Shown: positions 28,886-41,292 of the stretch, piece after piece
Layout: each line of letters starts with the position of its first letter
Numbering within the stretch: position 1 is the stretch's first letter
Source of the DNA: DAIOEK01 sp963708715
Lineage (GTDB): Bacteria > Chloroflexota > Anaerolineae > Anaerolineales > Anaerolineaceae
Length of the DNA stretch: 64,000 nucleotides
Reading direction: 5' to 3'
Assembly: GCA_963708715.1 (NCBI GenBank)
Contig: CAVPSU010000001.1
Coordinates: forward strand, 2,046,001-2,110,000
The notes under the pieces: generated by a model
Seen by the model: only the letters and a program-made list of their open reading frames with translations
Database searches by the model: none
What the model was told of the DNA's origin: nothing
Position numbers and translations under genes: made by a program

Positions 28886-31800
28886 ATGATACAAAACCCT
28901 ACAGATTCCACCTTTTTAGAACAAGTATCGAAAGATGAAGATGGTTTTGCCTTTGGAGCAACCCCAAAGCTGACAACTACCCTAAAAAGGTTGGTAAGGG
29001 CATACCCAAAAGATATCGGGATCATCAAAGAGTTCATTCAAAACGCAGACGATGCAGGCGCCACGTGCGTAAAAATAATAATGGATTGGCGTCACCACCC
29101 TGCCTCATTACTACCCGATCCTAAAATGCAGGTCCTCATGGGACCCGCCCTGTTAATTTTCAATGATGCTGTATTCAGTGATGAGGATCTCGCCAGTATT
29201 CAGAATATCGGCGAGAGCATCAAAACAAATAGACACATCAAAAATCGGTCGTTTTGGCTTGGGATTTAACGCCACATATAATGTAACGGATTACCCAAGT
29301 TTGTTGACCCGCCAATACGTTCTTTTTTTTGATCCTCATTTGAATGTAATTCCGGGAGCTGATTATCAAAAACCAGGCCGAGGATGGGATTTAAAGAAAA
29401 AGTATAAAGGTAAAAAGGCTTGGGAAATATATCCCGATATGTTAACCCCCTTTGGGATTCTTGATTCTCGGTTTAGAACCAATCAAGATTATTTCGATGG
29501 AACGTTATTTCGGTTACCCCTTCGAACAGAAAAGAATTTTCAAGAAAGTTTGATTAAACAAGAAGCATTCACTAACGCCGATTTCACATTTATCCTTGAC
29601 CAGTTAAAACATCTTGGCGCAGAGCTGCTCCTTTTCCTGAAGAATGTATCTGAAATCACTGTTTCGGAAATAAAACCTGATAGTGATTCTCTAGATTTTA
29701 TATTAAGCATCAAAACGGTTAACGAATCTCACGTCTTAGAAAATCGTCAAAAGATCAATGTGGCAATTAGCGAGAATCCCGAAAGTCTTCTTGAGAAATT
29801 AAGGGCTGGTGATCATGAACTGCCTAAAGTTTCATACATGCATCAGATTGAAGTGGTTTATGAAGGATGTAATGAGAAACAAGAATGGCGAATAACTGCA
29901 GGTTTATTTGCGGATGAAAACGGTGAAATATTAAAAATCACCGAGACGATGGTAAATCAAAAAGAAAAAGCCTTCCCTTGGGCTGGCTGTGCAGCTCGAA
30001 TTAAAGTTGAAAGAAATGGATCAAAAGTAGACGAGAAAATAGACGGCCAGGTATATTGCTTGCTTCCATTAGGTATTTCGACTGGTCTTCCTGTGCATAT
30101 AAACGGAGTCTTTGATCTGGATGAATCCAGAAAAATGCTCACTTCGGGTGAAATGAGAGGAGGAGATGAAAATCGCGTAAGGTGGAATAAATTATTAGTT
30201 AAACATTGCGTTTCCAGAGCCTATGAAGGACTAATAAGATACTTGTCCGAAGATGTCGGAGTGAAGAATATCAAGAAATTTTATGATTTTTGGCCCGATC
30301 CCAATCAACCATTACCAAATGCACTAAGCGAGTTGACAACTACTGTATATCAGCGATTGCAAGATAAAAAAGTTCTAAGTTCTGCCGCAGAAGATAAATG
30401 GAAGAATATTCGAGAACTGGTCTTTCTCCAAAAACCCGAAGGAAAATTACAGGAAGCTTTATTAGCTGAAAAGTTTCCCCTCCCCAGCCCACTCTTACCG
30501 ACATCAATTATGAATGGCTTTAAGCAATCTGGGATAAATTTACTATTTATTACACCTCAGTGGATAAGGGACAAGTATCGAGTAACTCAAGAAGTTCAGT
30601 GTGATCTTGAAAATGCACCTAGGCCGTCCCTTCGTAAGCAAGAATGGGTAGTGGCACTATTACAATTCTGCCTTATTGACTTCCCTGGAAAGGATTTAAA
30701 TGGTCTCCCGCTTGCGATATTGTCTGATAAAAGATTACACACATTTGGATTTTTTCATAATGTAGCTTTTTTTGCTAGTGAAATCGAAAGAAAAATATTT
30801 GCAAACGAACCGCAATGGTTTATCGATCCCACTTTTGCGAATAATTCAGGCTTGTCTTCTCCGATACCAGAAGCAGGTCTTCAGAACATGACCGTGGATG
30901 ATGTTATTGATAACTTAACAGCAGTCATTCCTGATGAAAATGACGAATTAAGTTGGCAACATGATGGCAAAGAATATCCCAATTCCAAATGGCTAATCAT
31001 TCTGTACCAATATCTAGTTGAAAAGAAATCTGTAGGCTCAAAAGCAGACGTTCTAAAAAAGATTCCCTTAGTTCCAGACCAATTCTCAAAACTTTGGAAA
31101 ATGGGAACCACGTCGACACCGTTACTAGTACCATCGGATATAAATAAAGATTTACTTGAGGCCTTACAACTTTTAGGATTACCCCTGATAACCGGCACAG
31201 ATGGTTTGATCAGTGCAATCAGAGATTTTTGTCGGCTATTTCCAGGACAGTTTATTTGGCATGTTACAGGCCGTGATCTTGTAGACCTGCTAGACGCTAA
31301 TGCTGCAAAGTTGGAAGAGAAAACTAAGAACCTGGACCAAAAAATTCTTGAACCGATATTGGATTTTCTTTCGGATGAAAAATATTATGAGGAATATAGC
31401 TCAAACTCCCAAATAGAAAAATTGAAGGGATTTCCCATATTATTTCTGAAGACGGCCAATTTAAAGCCTAACCAAGACAACATCTTCATATCTGCCGGTC
31501 AAATCCCACCACCCGTTGCTGGTGAGATCCACTTGGTTCAAACTGGAACCAACGATCAATGGAGAAAATTTATCCAATTATTAGGGATTTAGGAGCTAGG
31601 CCGGCCTGTCTTAATTCAAAGAATTATTTCTGGTTATGGGGATCTACCCAGAGAAAAGAAAGTTGAAGCATTCCGATGGATAAGAAAGAATTTAGAAGCA
31701 GCGGAAGAACAGATTGAGAAGAAGAATCCAGATCAGCTGCCGAAGAATTGAGAGCTTTGGTAGGCAATACTCCTTTAGTCATATGTCAAAAAGGGGAGCT

Positions 31801-34753
31801 CTCGCCTATCTCCAAAGTATATGATCCTCGAGTTGAAATTATTCAAAAGGTACTTGGCGATAATGCTTCCCTTCCGGATTTAATAATTTACAAACAAGGT
31901 GAACGCCAATGGCTAGAATTCTTTGAAAAACTTGGTATGGCAAAATCCCCTCGCGCTGGAGATTTACTAAAATACCTAGATAGCCTTATATCAGAAGCAG
32001 AAATTAATGGCGCAGATACAGTCTCGCAAAAATCATGGCAATTTACGATCACATACGCGAAAATTGGGAAGAATTATCTCGACAAGAAGTAATTGATGGG
32101 TACATAACTTATACATTGCAATCAGCCCTCTACCAGCGAGCTTGGTTGCCTGCGAAGAGGTTTGAAAAAGAGGGGAAAATCTTCAGCCAATTTCCTGGTT
32201 ATTTCATCCCAGAGAACCGCCTTTATAAGTCATCAGAACTTCCATGCCTCGTAACGGTCACCTTGTTGCTAGTCAATGCGCAATTGCTCTAATAACTACG
32301 GAACCTCAAGCAAAAATAAGGGATGGTTTAGGATTTCCTGATCAGCCAGCACCAGATGATGTTGTAAAACATCTAAAAGTACTACTTGAAAAATGGAATG
32401 CTCCTGATCATGCTTCTATGAAAGAAGCAGAGTTGGAAACATCCTTCGAGGTTAATATATGAATTTATAGGGGATCAATACAAGAATGACCAGAATCACC
32501 CCACTCGTTGAAAGGTTGAGGACAGAATTTGAGACTTATTTCATGTATATGGGACTTTCTGGATAAATCAAAAGTTGGGAAGAAATTTTGGAAAGCTCGA
32601 TATACCTTTAAGGAATCCATCCCTTATTTGGTTCCCTTCAGAATCCGGATAAGTCATCGTTCTGAGCGTGAGGGACGGGGTTTTGACGCTTTGGGCAGGC
32701 AAGATACTCCATTGATTGTTGATTATATTGATTTATTAAATGATTTGTTGGCGATGTTTTCTGGGCAACCAATTGATAGCACAATTGCAGAGACTGTTAT
32801 CTTTGCTTTAGATCAGATTTCCTCAACTTCAGTTGCGGATGAAGATTTTTCTGAATTACCAGTATTAACCCGAGATGGATGCATCGTTAAAAGTTGCGAA
32901 GTATATGATTTTGATGCACCATGGTGGGAAGGGAAGATTACTTCGAATCAAATACACTTATTAGATAGTCGAGTTCCTGTAAAAATTCGAGAGCAAGAGG
33001 CAACAAAACGCTTGTCGGAGTGTGTATTGAAGATCATCGATTACCAGATCCTATAAACATACCAGAGATCCTTGACCAATGCGGTATTATTGGCAACAAA
33101 CCCTTCGTTCTCCTCAATTCGTAGAAGGTCTTGAGTGGATAATAATACACAATCATCCTTTCAAACGAGCTGAAAATCTACAGATCCTTAGCCTAATAAA
33201 ATCTGTGACAGTAACGCCGTCGAGGGCATTAAACTGAGCTAATTCTTATCGATAATGAGAAAATTATTGGAAACAATGAAGGAGATTATTTCTTCGACGA
33301 AGAAGAGAATACTTTTTTTGTGGGGAGTTTAAAAAGACGAGGATCATCTAAATTTGTTCCCGAGTTTCTAGCACAATCATTGAATGAACAATTAAATGAT
33401 CTATCCCTCTCCAATTTATCTGCTCCGTGTTAAGATAATCGATTTACCACCAGAAAAGATTGATAGTACATTGACTTGGCTAAGAATACGTTAACTTTCA
33501 TTCCAGGAAGCTATTTGCTTTCCAACAGTGGAAGAAGAAGACGTCGTTATTTCGATAAGCGAGGAACTAAAATAAGTAAAATCTGAGAGAAGAATTGATC
33601 ACCCAGAAAATTCCTGAGGATGAGCAAAAAGAAACATCCCACCCACAACAAATGCCAGATTTCTTTAGTAGGGATGCTGAAAATCGAGCTTTCCAATGGA
33701 TTCAAAGTTACGGAAGATACAGATCAAGAAAAACTTGTTCTAGATGAAAATGTACCTTTTCAAGATGTTCTTGACGAAACAGTCCAAACGTCCCTGTACG
33801 AAGGCAAATGAGGAGTAGTATTCGAAGAAGGTTGAGCGGAGCAACAACCACACCTCATCAAAAAAGTCAGGGAACTCCTTTTAGTTACTATGCTAAAACG
33901 AAAAGTTTATTGGCGAAAGTGGAACAGACCTTGAAAAGGTACCAAGTGAAAAGACAACACGCCGGCTAAACCAATTTCCTCTGAAGGATCTGAAGAGTCT
34001 CAGAGAAGAGCACACCTCGTCTCAAAAGGGACTATCAGGATTTGAGGGAATAATAAGGTGGCCAAGACGAAAAGCTCAAGCCATTTCACGACGCCACTAC
34101 CTCACCTAACAATATCTAGAGTATTTTCAAAAATGCACCAAGAAGAAATCGAAAAACTTCAATTACACAAAATGATGAAATACCACACAATATAGAGGTT
34201 GGTGAAGCTGCTGTAAAACGGGTAATGGATTTCGAAATTGCCACCGGTCACTCGTTGAGACAGATGCCTCACAATAATCCGGGGTTCGATGTCATTTCTA
34301 TTGTCACTTGCAGACGGGACTACAATGAAATACATAGAAGTAAAAGGGATTGATGGTCCTTGACCGCAGATGGCGTTCCCGTTACCGTCTTAATTTCACT
34401 TTGGGCAAAAATATGAGAAAGTTGTAGGTGAAGAATTTTGGCTTTACGTAGTGGAATTTGCAAAAATTGACGAACTTGCAAATCGGGTCTATCCTATCCC
34501 TAATCCGATTAGCCAAGTGACTTAATTTCGATTTGATTTCAGGATGGGAGAATTAGACAATAAATTATAAAAAGCCATTTGAGCCTGAAGTTGGCATGAA
34601 GATTAAGTTGGAAGATGAATGAATAGGTACCAATTATTCAAGTAAATGGAGAAGGTAATATGCTTAAGCTGTTGATCGCTTTCGATAATGGTACTGAAGA
34701 GCCAGTGAAATACCGAAAGAGTAGCATGGTGCTTTTTCAGCCCAAGGATTAAC
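28886..34753 (+). pseudogene. Giant sacsin-like GHKL ATPase with C-terminal DUF3883, many frame breaks
   Basis: One protein of about 1,950 residues is spread over many frames. The N-terminus is a sacsin/Hsp90-type ATPase: IIKEFIQNADDAGAT (N-box), IFNDAVFSDEDLASIQNIGE and, after a break near 29245, GRFGLGFNATYNVTD. An unbroken 800-residue stretch reaches 31592. Protein-like pieces continue through at least eight breaks at 31.6-34.2 kb. Near 34190-34520 a DUF3883 (NO VEIN C-terminal) domain appears: FEIATGHSLRQMPHNNPGFD, IEVKGIDG and EEFWLYVVE. A last piece ending in MVLFQPKD stops one base before the next gene; it may be the tail or a separate ~68-residue protein. GHKL-DUF3883 proteins occur in defence islands; the exact activity is unknown. 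Confidence 0.65.
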
Positions 34754-34754
34754 G

Positions 34755-36507
34755 ATGGCAAAAATGGTCCCCACATTAACCGATCCCCAATTAGACCGTT
34801 TGAGAGAAAAGTCTACTGCAGAAGCAAAATTCTATTTAGCATGTCGCGACCAACTCGGTCCAGAAATACTAGTCATTTCATTCAATAGCGTGGATAAGTT
34901 CTTCGTACGCCATCCAGACCAAGAAATGGTGAAACGGATTTCACAATTTTTGATCCAAATGGGGGTTTTATTGTAGTCGAAGTTAAAGGTGGCGGGGTTG
35001 GATTTGATCGAAGATACTAACTAATGGTATTCGTTTGGGAAAAATGGAAAATCAATTCTTAATGAAAGCCCATTCATTCAGGCATTGCGTGAGCAAAAAG
35101 CAACTCTCGAACAAATAAAAGGTAATCCCCGATGGGAAGACCTGAAAATTGGATTTCTACCTTGTGGGTATGGTTTCTTTCTCCCCGATTTAGATGACAT
35201 ATCCCCGATTCTCGAACTACCAGAAGCTGCTCCTCAAATAGTTGGGAAAAGACAAGATCTTTCAGATGTAAAGAACTGGATTAATCGAGTGTCAGATTTT
35301 TGGAGAGGTAAACACCCTACCACTATCAAATTAGGTGTCTCCGGAATGCATTATATTGAAGAAATGTATTGTAAACCTCGCAGAGTGTGCCCTCTTATCT
35401 CTGCCAGGTTAATCGACGAGGAATTTATCCGGATTAAATTGACGGAGGAACAATCTAACAGACTTCGTTTGCTTGGTAGACGAAAAAGGGCGGCAATATC
35501 CGGGGGTGCTGGAACTGGAAAGACATTGTTAGCTGTTGAAAAAGCCAGGCAACTAGCTGGAGAGGGATTACACACTCTTTTGCTTTGTTATAACCAGCTC
35601 CTTGGGTGATCAGTTTAGAAATATCGAAAAAGAATATGTGAATTTATCTGCGATGAATTTTCATCAATTCTGCATCCAGAGAATAAACGCATCTAAAGCT
35701 AGAAATGGAAAAGATTGGTTAAAAGAAGCCCAAATAGATAATCCTGGTGCAGATTTATTCGATAAGGTTTACCCGTATGCTTTATGGTTGTCAAATGATG
35801 ATTTTCAAGAAGAAAGATTTCGACGCAATAATCATTGACGAAGGACAAGACTTTGACCCTGATTTTTGGGATCCGCTAATGGATTTACTAAAAGACGAAA
35901 ATGAAAGTTTCTTGTATATCTTTTTTGACTTCAAATCAAATGATATATCAAAGAAATGCGAAGTTTCCCATAAAAGATGAGCCATATCCGTTAACAAAAA
36001 ATTGTCGAAATACTCTTGAAATTCACAATGCTTGTTATCAATACTACAAAGGAGAACCCGTTGACCCCCCGCTTGAAAATAATGGTCTGCCGATTGCTAC
36101 AATAACGGGAAATAATATTCAAAAACAATCGCTTAATTTGATAAGACATATAGCTAACTTAATTGTCAACGAGAAAATTCCACCTGAAAAAATAGTTGTT
36201 TTAATTGCCGATAATTATTATAAGCAAATGTATTATACAGAATTAGAAAAAGTTCAACAATTAATGCCTAAAGGCATTAGATGGGGTCTAGAAGTTGTAG
36301 GATCACCCAAATGTATCACTGTAGACACTGTCCATAGATATAAAGGGTTGGAGGCAACAGTAGTCTATTTATGGGGAATTGATGACTTGGATCCTTCTAA
36401 AAGATAGGGAAACAATATATGTGGCCTTATCCAGACCCAAAGATTTCTTAATTTTGGTTGGGAAAGAAGGAATAGCACAACGATTAATTTCACAACAACA
36501 GATTTAA
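34755..36507 (+). pseudogene. NERD-nuclease/UvrD-like helicase, several frame breaks
   Basis: About 580 residues when joined. It starts at ATG 34755, one base after the preceding stop. An N-terminal nuclease-related domain shows ILVIHSIAW, DFTIFDPNGGFIVVEVKGGG and NPRWEDLKIGFLPCG. A UvrD-type helicase follows: RRKRAAISGGAGTGKTLLAV (Walker A), DAIIIDEGQDFDPDFWDPL (Walker B), LTKNCRNTLEIHNACY, CITVDTVHRYKGLEATVVYL and, after a final break, TIYVALSRPKDFLILVGKE. At least five one-base shifts are needed (about 34890-35060, 35606, 35820, 35945, 36400). It forms a coupled unit with the sacsin-like ATPase. Confidence 0.75.
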
Positions 36508-36512
36508 AAGAA

Positions 36513-36534
36513 TAGCCCTGGAAATCCAGGGCTA
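36513..36534. terminator. Bidirectional terminator hairpin
   Basis: TAGCCCTGG pairs with CCAGGGCTA in the 32-bp gap between the convergent NERD-helicase gene and the SNF2-like helicase gene. Confidence 0.7.
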
Positions 36535-36539
36535 AATAA

Positions 36540-39500
36540 CTAAATTCCAAATCCCATCTGACCCTCCGGTACTACCTCCTTTCTTCTTGTTCTTCTAACA
36601 ACCACCGTCTTTTGAGTCACCCAGTCATCCCAGGTCATCACCTTCGGACCAGGCACAATCACCGCGCTCGGAGTCGTCAGACTACCCATCGGATTGTGAC
36701 TGACCTGCAGGTCGTCTGCAAATAAGGTCTGCAAATCAGAGAGCTTCGCCCCATCCAGCACATCACGCGCCAGTTGAGTGAGAAAGTCACCTTCCTCTTC
36801 TGGAACAATTGCTCCTCCGACCTCATCTCCGTAGACGAGTTGCGCAGCCTTCATCTTCCTGCCCATGAGGGCCAGGGCTGTCGCTTCCATCGCTGATGTG
36901 TAGACCGAGAAAATCGCCTTGACCGGCTGGGTCTGCCCCAACCGCCACACACGTCGGACACTTTGCCAAAGCGTGTAGAGCGAATATTCGATCTCAAAAA
37001 ACACAACGGTTGAGAATTGCACCAGGTCGAGACCTGTTTCCACAAGCCGAGGGTTACAGATCAAAGCATCGATTGTATTCACCCGTTTGGCGATCCATTC
37101 TTCCCGCTTGCGCGGGTCAACATTACCGCCCAGGATGGACACTCTCAGCCCGTTGGCTTGCAGCGGCATCATCACCCGATCTTGAATATCGCGGGTGCCA
37201 GTCTGACGAACATAGATCAGCACTTTGCGCCCTTGCTGCTTCTCGACCTTGCAGAAGTCAGCCAGCCAGTTTTCTTTCGGCAGCCATTTGTGGCCATTCG
37301 GGTTGATTGCCGGCAACTCCATCAGCGGTACTTTTCGGACTGATTTTCCATCCTCGTCATCTACCTCATCCACCACCACAACCTCATCCCGAAAAGCCGA
37401 GTTCGGTCGCGCCAGGCTCCATTGAAGCCAGGTGGATAGGTATCGACTGGATTGAATCGCCAGTTGTTTCAGGCTGCTGTCCATGCTGTGGTATTGCTGC
37501 CCCTGGTCGTCGAGCATATCCAGGGCAACCACTTCTTCTTTGTAAGCCGGCATCGCCAGGTTCAGATCCTTCAAACTCAGGAAGATGGTCGTGTCTAACA
37601 ACCGACTCACGATGGCCGGGCTGACACCCGGCTGTTCTTTCGCCTGATTACGGTAGCGCCGGTTGCCGGTGTACACACCATCTTCATCCGCGTCATCATT
37701 ACGTCTCCGTCCTGCGGGTTGTTTCGAGCACACCATACAGCCGCGCCCAGCGTTTCTCGTCATGGAAAGCAAAGTCACGCCGGACACCATGGTTCAAGCG
37801 GTGCAGCAGCCAGAAGATTGAGGTGCTTTTCCCACCAAAGAACGTGCCGGTGAGGGTCAGCGTCCACTTCAGCTGATGTTACCAGTTGGTGAAACGCCAC
37901 ACCTCGATCCGATGACTTGGATTTGAACTGATGCACCTCATCGGCAATTAGCAGCTTGAAAGCGCCCTTGGCATGTTTGGTAATGTACTCTGAAATGCTA
38001 TGTCGCCGTGCTCCGTTGAACTCAAACAGAGGTGTTCCACATGGACGTGTACCCCATACCGAGTCACCGTTGGCATCAAGTTTGATCCTTCCATCTGCGT
38101 CCAACTCCCATCCAGGAACACGATTGTGACAGAATTGGCGTTTTTCTGCCAATTCATCTGTGTCAGTCACCGGAACGAAGAAACCGTCCTTCTCGACCAT
38201 CACAACCTTGCCACAACCAGGACAGGCACAGGCATCCACGAATCTTACCGGTCAGCGGATCTCTTGCCTTTCGAGTAATTACCGCCGGCTGCCATCCTGC
38301 TCCAAACTTGGCAGAGGTGTGGGCTACGATTGCCACCCATTTAGGTTTTGCACCTCCTGTTCTTTGAGCCGTTTCATTAGCTTGTCTGATATTGATCCAG
38401 GAAATCACGAACATCATTCACATCATAAACTTCGTCACTATTTCGACCGATGCGCCGCAGTTCTCGTGCATGTGCGCCGGGGATCACTTCTTCGATCTCG
38501 CGGATCCACTTGGGTACCAGGTGCGGAGGACAAAGGACGATTGCCGGATAAGCATCAAGCAGTTCGATCACACCGGTCGATATCGTTGTTTTTCCCGTAC
38601 CCATTTCCGCCTGGCAGTTAGCCACGCCATTTTTACGAATTGAGCGAGCCAACGCCGCTGCCGCGTGCCGTTGGGCAGGAAGCAATCCAGCCCGTTCCTG
38701 TCCCGGTAACGGCTTACGCCGTGTCCCAAGTGCTATCCAGAACGGCGATTTCCTTCTGCGTTGGGTCCAGATTGTAGAGCGGTTTGTAGGTTTCCAGTAC
38801 ATGCGCAGCGATCTTCTCGCCGTGAGCTTTCATGAACTCCGAAAGCCCTTTCACGTCCTGGATCACCTGGATACCATCCTGCTTTAGCACAGCCACCGTT
38901 GTAACGAAGCGATCTTTGTAGGTTTCCACTACGGTATCCGCTTCTTTGGCAGTCCGGCTGCTCGGTCTTTTCGACCACCTTGATCACCCGTCCCTTTGAT
39001 CAGCATTGGTTTACCCGCTTCATCGGTCAAGCGTACCGTGCCCATCATGCCAGAGGCCATGAGCATGGCAATATGACCTTTCTTCAAGGGCATGACCGGT
39101 TGTGAGAGCTGCGCCAGACCCCGCGTTGGGTGGATCAGATCCAGCCATTCGCTGGTCTTATGGACACCTGCTTCAATCGTGGCTTCAACCACTTCTTCCG
39201 GTTCCCAATCCGTACGCTTGAACACGATCGGTTTGCCGTTTGCACCACGTGAAGGCGCGGGCAGCAGTTCATAGACTGGTTCAATAGCGGTTTCGATGGG
39301 TTCCAGTTCTGTAGTTGCCAGGTTTTGCAGGGAAAGCACCTCCTTGTCGGTGGGAGCTGAAAGACTTTGCGCTTGTAAGCCAGCACCACCACCTGTTTGA
39401 ACTTCTCGTACAGTCCATCCGGAAAACGATAGACCGTGATGGCTTCATAGTGACCGGCCAACAGGCGAGCGACTTCAATCATTCCCAGGATTTTCTGTGG

Positions 39501-39903
39501 AATGATGTAGGTCAGCAGCCCACCACGCATCAGCTTGGATGTGGTCGTCTTGAGAAAATCCCATTCCAGCCGTCTTTTGACCATCGAAACGGTCAAACTC
39601 ATAGGGTGGGTTTAGGTAGAGCCAGGAAACACTTTCGTCGCTCAGAACACAGGCCTGCCAGGGAGCCTGGTAAACCTTATCCATCACGTTTTGAGCTTTC
39701 TCAGCTCGTTCCGGGGAGAGTTCGACACCCCAGGTTTCGCAGTTGAGCGCATTACCCAAGGCAGAAGCAGCTTTGCCTTCTCCTGCGCAGGGATCAAATA
39801 ACCGCCCTTTCTCGCTGGGCGGTTTCAGGTAAGTGCGGATGATCTCGACAACCGGTTCATCCGTGGGGTAATACCCCATTCGTTCGATTGCTGGTGGACG
39901 CAT
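36540..39903 (-). pseudogene. DUF6094-type methyltransferase joined to SNF2-like helicase, many frame breaks
   Basis: Starts at ATG 39903 with AGGAG nine bases upstream. The first ~300 residues are an N6-adenine methyltransferase-like domain: FDPCAGEGKAASAL (SAM binding), LYLNPPYEFDRFDG (catalytic NPPY) and RGGLLTYIIPQKIL. After the linker KKGHIAMLMASGMMGTV a helicase follows: CQAEMGTGKTTISTGV (Walker A), VLCPPHLVPKWIREIEE, an inserted cysteine cluster beginning CACPGCGKVV, LLIADEVHQFKSKSS (DExH), LTGTFFGGKS and VRRVWRLGQTQPVKA (motif VI). At least seven breaks are needed, so one fused protein or two adjacent genes cannot be told apart with certainty. Such pairs are part of large plasmid and element backbones. 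Confidence 0.7.
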
Positions 39904-39950
39904 TGTTCACTCCTTTAGGATAACAAAATCCCCGCAGGAGACGCGTCCCA

Positions 39951-39986
39951 CCCCTTGAGGGGATGAAAAGCGCCCCCTCCGGGGTG
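39951..39986 (-). terminator. GC-rich intercistronic hairpins
   Basis: CCCCTTGAGGGG (39951-39962) and a following CCCCC-TCC-GGGG element form two small hairpins in the 110-bp gap upstream of the DUF6094/helicase gene. Their function as a terminator or processing site is uncertain. Confidence 0.35.
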
Positions 39987-40013
39987 ATATTGAGAGTAGT
40001 TTTACTTGTTCGA

Positions 40014-40848
40014 TCAGACGGTCAGTGAGATTTCCTCCTGTGCCAACAACTCGGTCAACAGTTCCTGCCAGTCAGCCTGCAGGTCAATTCTGGCTCCCAG
40101 GATACAATCGCCGCCTGTGACCAGATCTTGAACCAGCTTCCGGTTGCGAGCTTGTTTCCACAGAGTAACTCGCCCAATCGTCCAGGATCGGCACTTCCAG
40201 AGCTTCCTTGATCCGCTCGATGAAGAGCCGGATCAATTCATCCTCTGGGTCAGGTGTCCCTCGAAAGACAAGCAGATATGCGCTGAGGTCTTCTGGTTCC
40301 CATTTTCCAGGCAGCGCCAACCGCGATACAAAACCAACATGATGGCTGGTGTATTCCGGCATGGCTTGCCAGGCTTGTTCATACTTGTCAGTGGGGATAA
40401 GGCTAACATCGCCCACACCATCCTGCGTCATTTGCAGCGGTTTACCGCACATGATCGTCACCCGCAGCGACTCCAGGCTGGTCTTGTAACCTACCAGGCC
40501 GATATACGCCAGGTTGTGGTCGCTGTCATAGGCATAACCGGTGACATGCGCCATCGCCTGCCCATTACGCAGCTTTGGTACCGCTTCAGGAAACAGACGA
40601 TTACCAGGTTTGGCTTTACCATTTTCCTTTGGAATGATTTTCCAAACGACAATCCCGGCATTGATCCGTGCCAGTTCTTCGTTGACCTCCCGCAGAACTT
40701 CGTACAGTCCTTTCCAGGGCTGCACACCGGTGAAGGTGACGCTGGTTTCGCCGCATTGGATATTGATTCTCCTATCTTGCACATCGAGGATGGCTTCCGC
40801 CAGAGCTAAAGGATCGGTAGTTGGCCAACACCGGTGGCAGTTTCTCAC
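40014..40848 (-). CDS. Hypothetical element protein, C-terminal frame break
   Basis: A protein of about 277 residues with no family I recognise. It begins near QDRRINIQCGETSVTFTG, has a central FVSRLALPGKWEPEDLSAYL and reads on to VPILDDWA. There the frame shifts near 40170 into RVTLWKQARNRKLVQDLVTG, ending EEISLTV at 40014. The unshifted frame ends in a low-complexity SRSGHRRR tail at 40084. The GTG start at 40848 overlaps the stop of the upstream gene by 4 bp (GTGA), although the first ~20 codons may also hold a frame error. Soluble, with no transmembrane segments. Confidence 0.55.
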
Positions 40849-41084
40849 CTGACTTTTGCGGTAAACAGGTATGCACCGAGTTCCGAATCGTAATTCAGAA
40901 AACCGGCTTTCCCAACCGCATAATCATAAGGGTAAGCTGCCCGAGTCAGTTCCTGACCGAGATCCTCCCTGGCTGGTAGTCCGCTGCCATCTTTATAGGC
41001 AGCAATGACTATTTTGCCCTCTTTCTGCCTGGCGATGATGCGGTTCACTTTTTCGCGCAGGTATTTGTCTTCATAAATGTTCAT
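40845..41084 (-). CDS. Small hypothetical element protein
   Basis: A 79-residue basic and acidic mixed protein starting MNIYEDKYLREKVNRIIARQ. ATG 41084 has a strong ribosome site (AGGAGG six bases upstream), so the longer open frame back to 41255 is not used. It overlaps the next gene by 4 bp. No known domain was recognised. Confidence 0.65.
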   Translation of the reverse strand: MNIYEDKYLREKVNRIIARQKEGKIVIAAYKDGSGLPAREDLGQELTRAAYPYDYAVGKAGFLNYDSELGAYLFTAKVR

Positions 41085-41110
41085 TTGTTCCTCCTGTGGG
41101 GTTTTGAGAT

Positions 41111-41155
41111 TAATTACCAACGTTGAAGTAGATAGAATCAGCCAACGTTCAAGCA
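41111..41155 (-). promoter_or_regulatory. Repeated CAACGTT motif region
   Basis: Two copies of CCAACGTT (41117 and 41144) lie upstream of the gene at 41084. The same octamer occurs twice in the matching position near 46328 and 46392, upstream of the gene at 46308. This suggests a shared operator or promoter element; no clear -35/-10 pair was identified. Confidence 0.35.
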
Positions 41156-41183
41156 TTTCTGTACACAAACGTGTAACAGAATA

Positions 41184-41223
41184 GCAAACCCGATGACCCA
41201 AGAGTTTGGATGATCGGGTTTGC
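41184..41223 (-). terminator. Terminator downstream of dnaN
   Basis: GCAAACCCGAT pairs with ATCGGGTTTGC, an 11-bp stem, about 70 bp beyond the dnaN stop in the direction of transcription. Confidence 0.6.
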
Positions 41224-41292
41224 CATCCTATAAAAACGTGTAGATTGGTACTCAAATGGTTCGAAGGGGGATTTGTGGTCCCCCTTCAGATC

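Noticed and set aside
40144..40809. Long plus-strand frames opposite the backbone genes (also 52895-53539, 58443-58976)
   Set aside because: They lie entirely over well supported minus-strand genes and show no domain signature.
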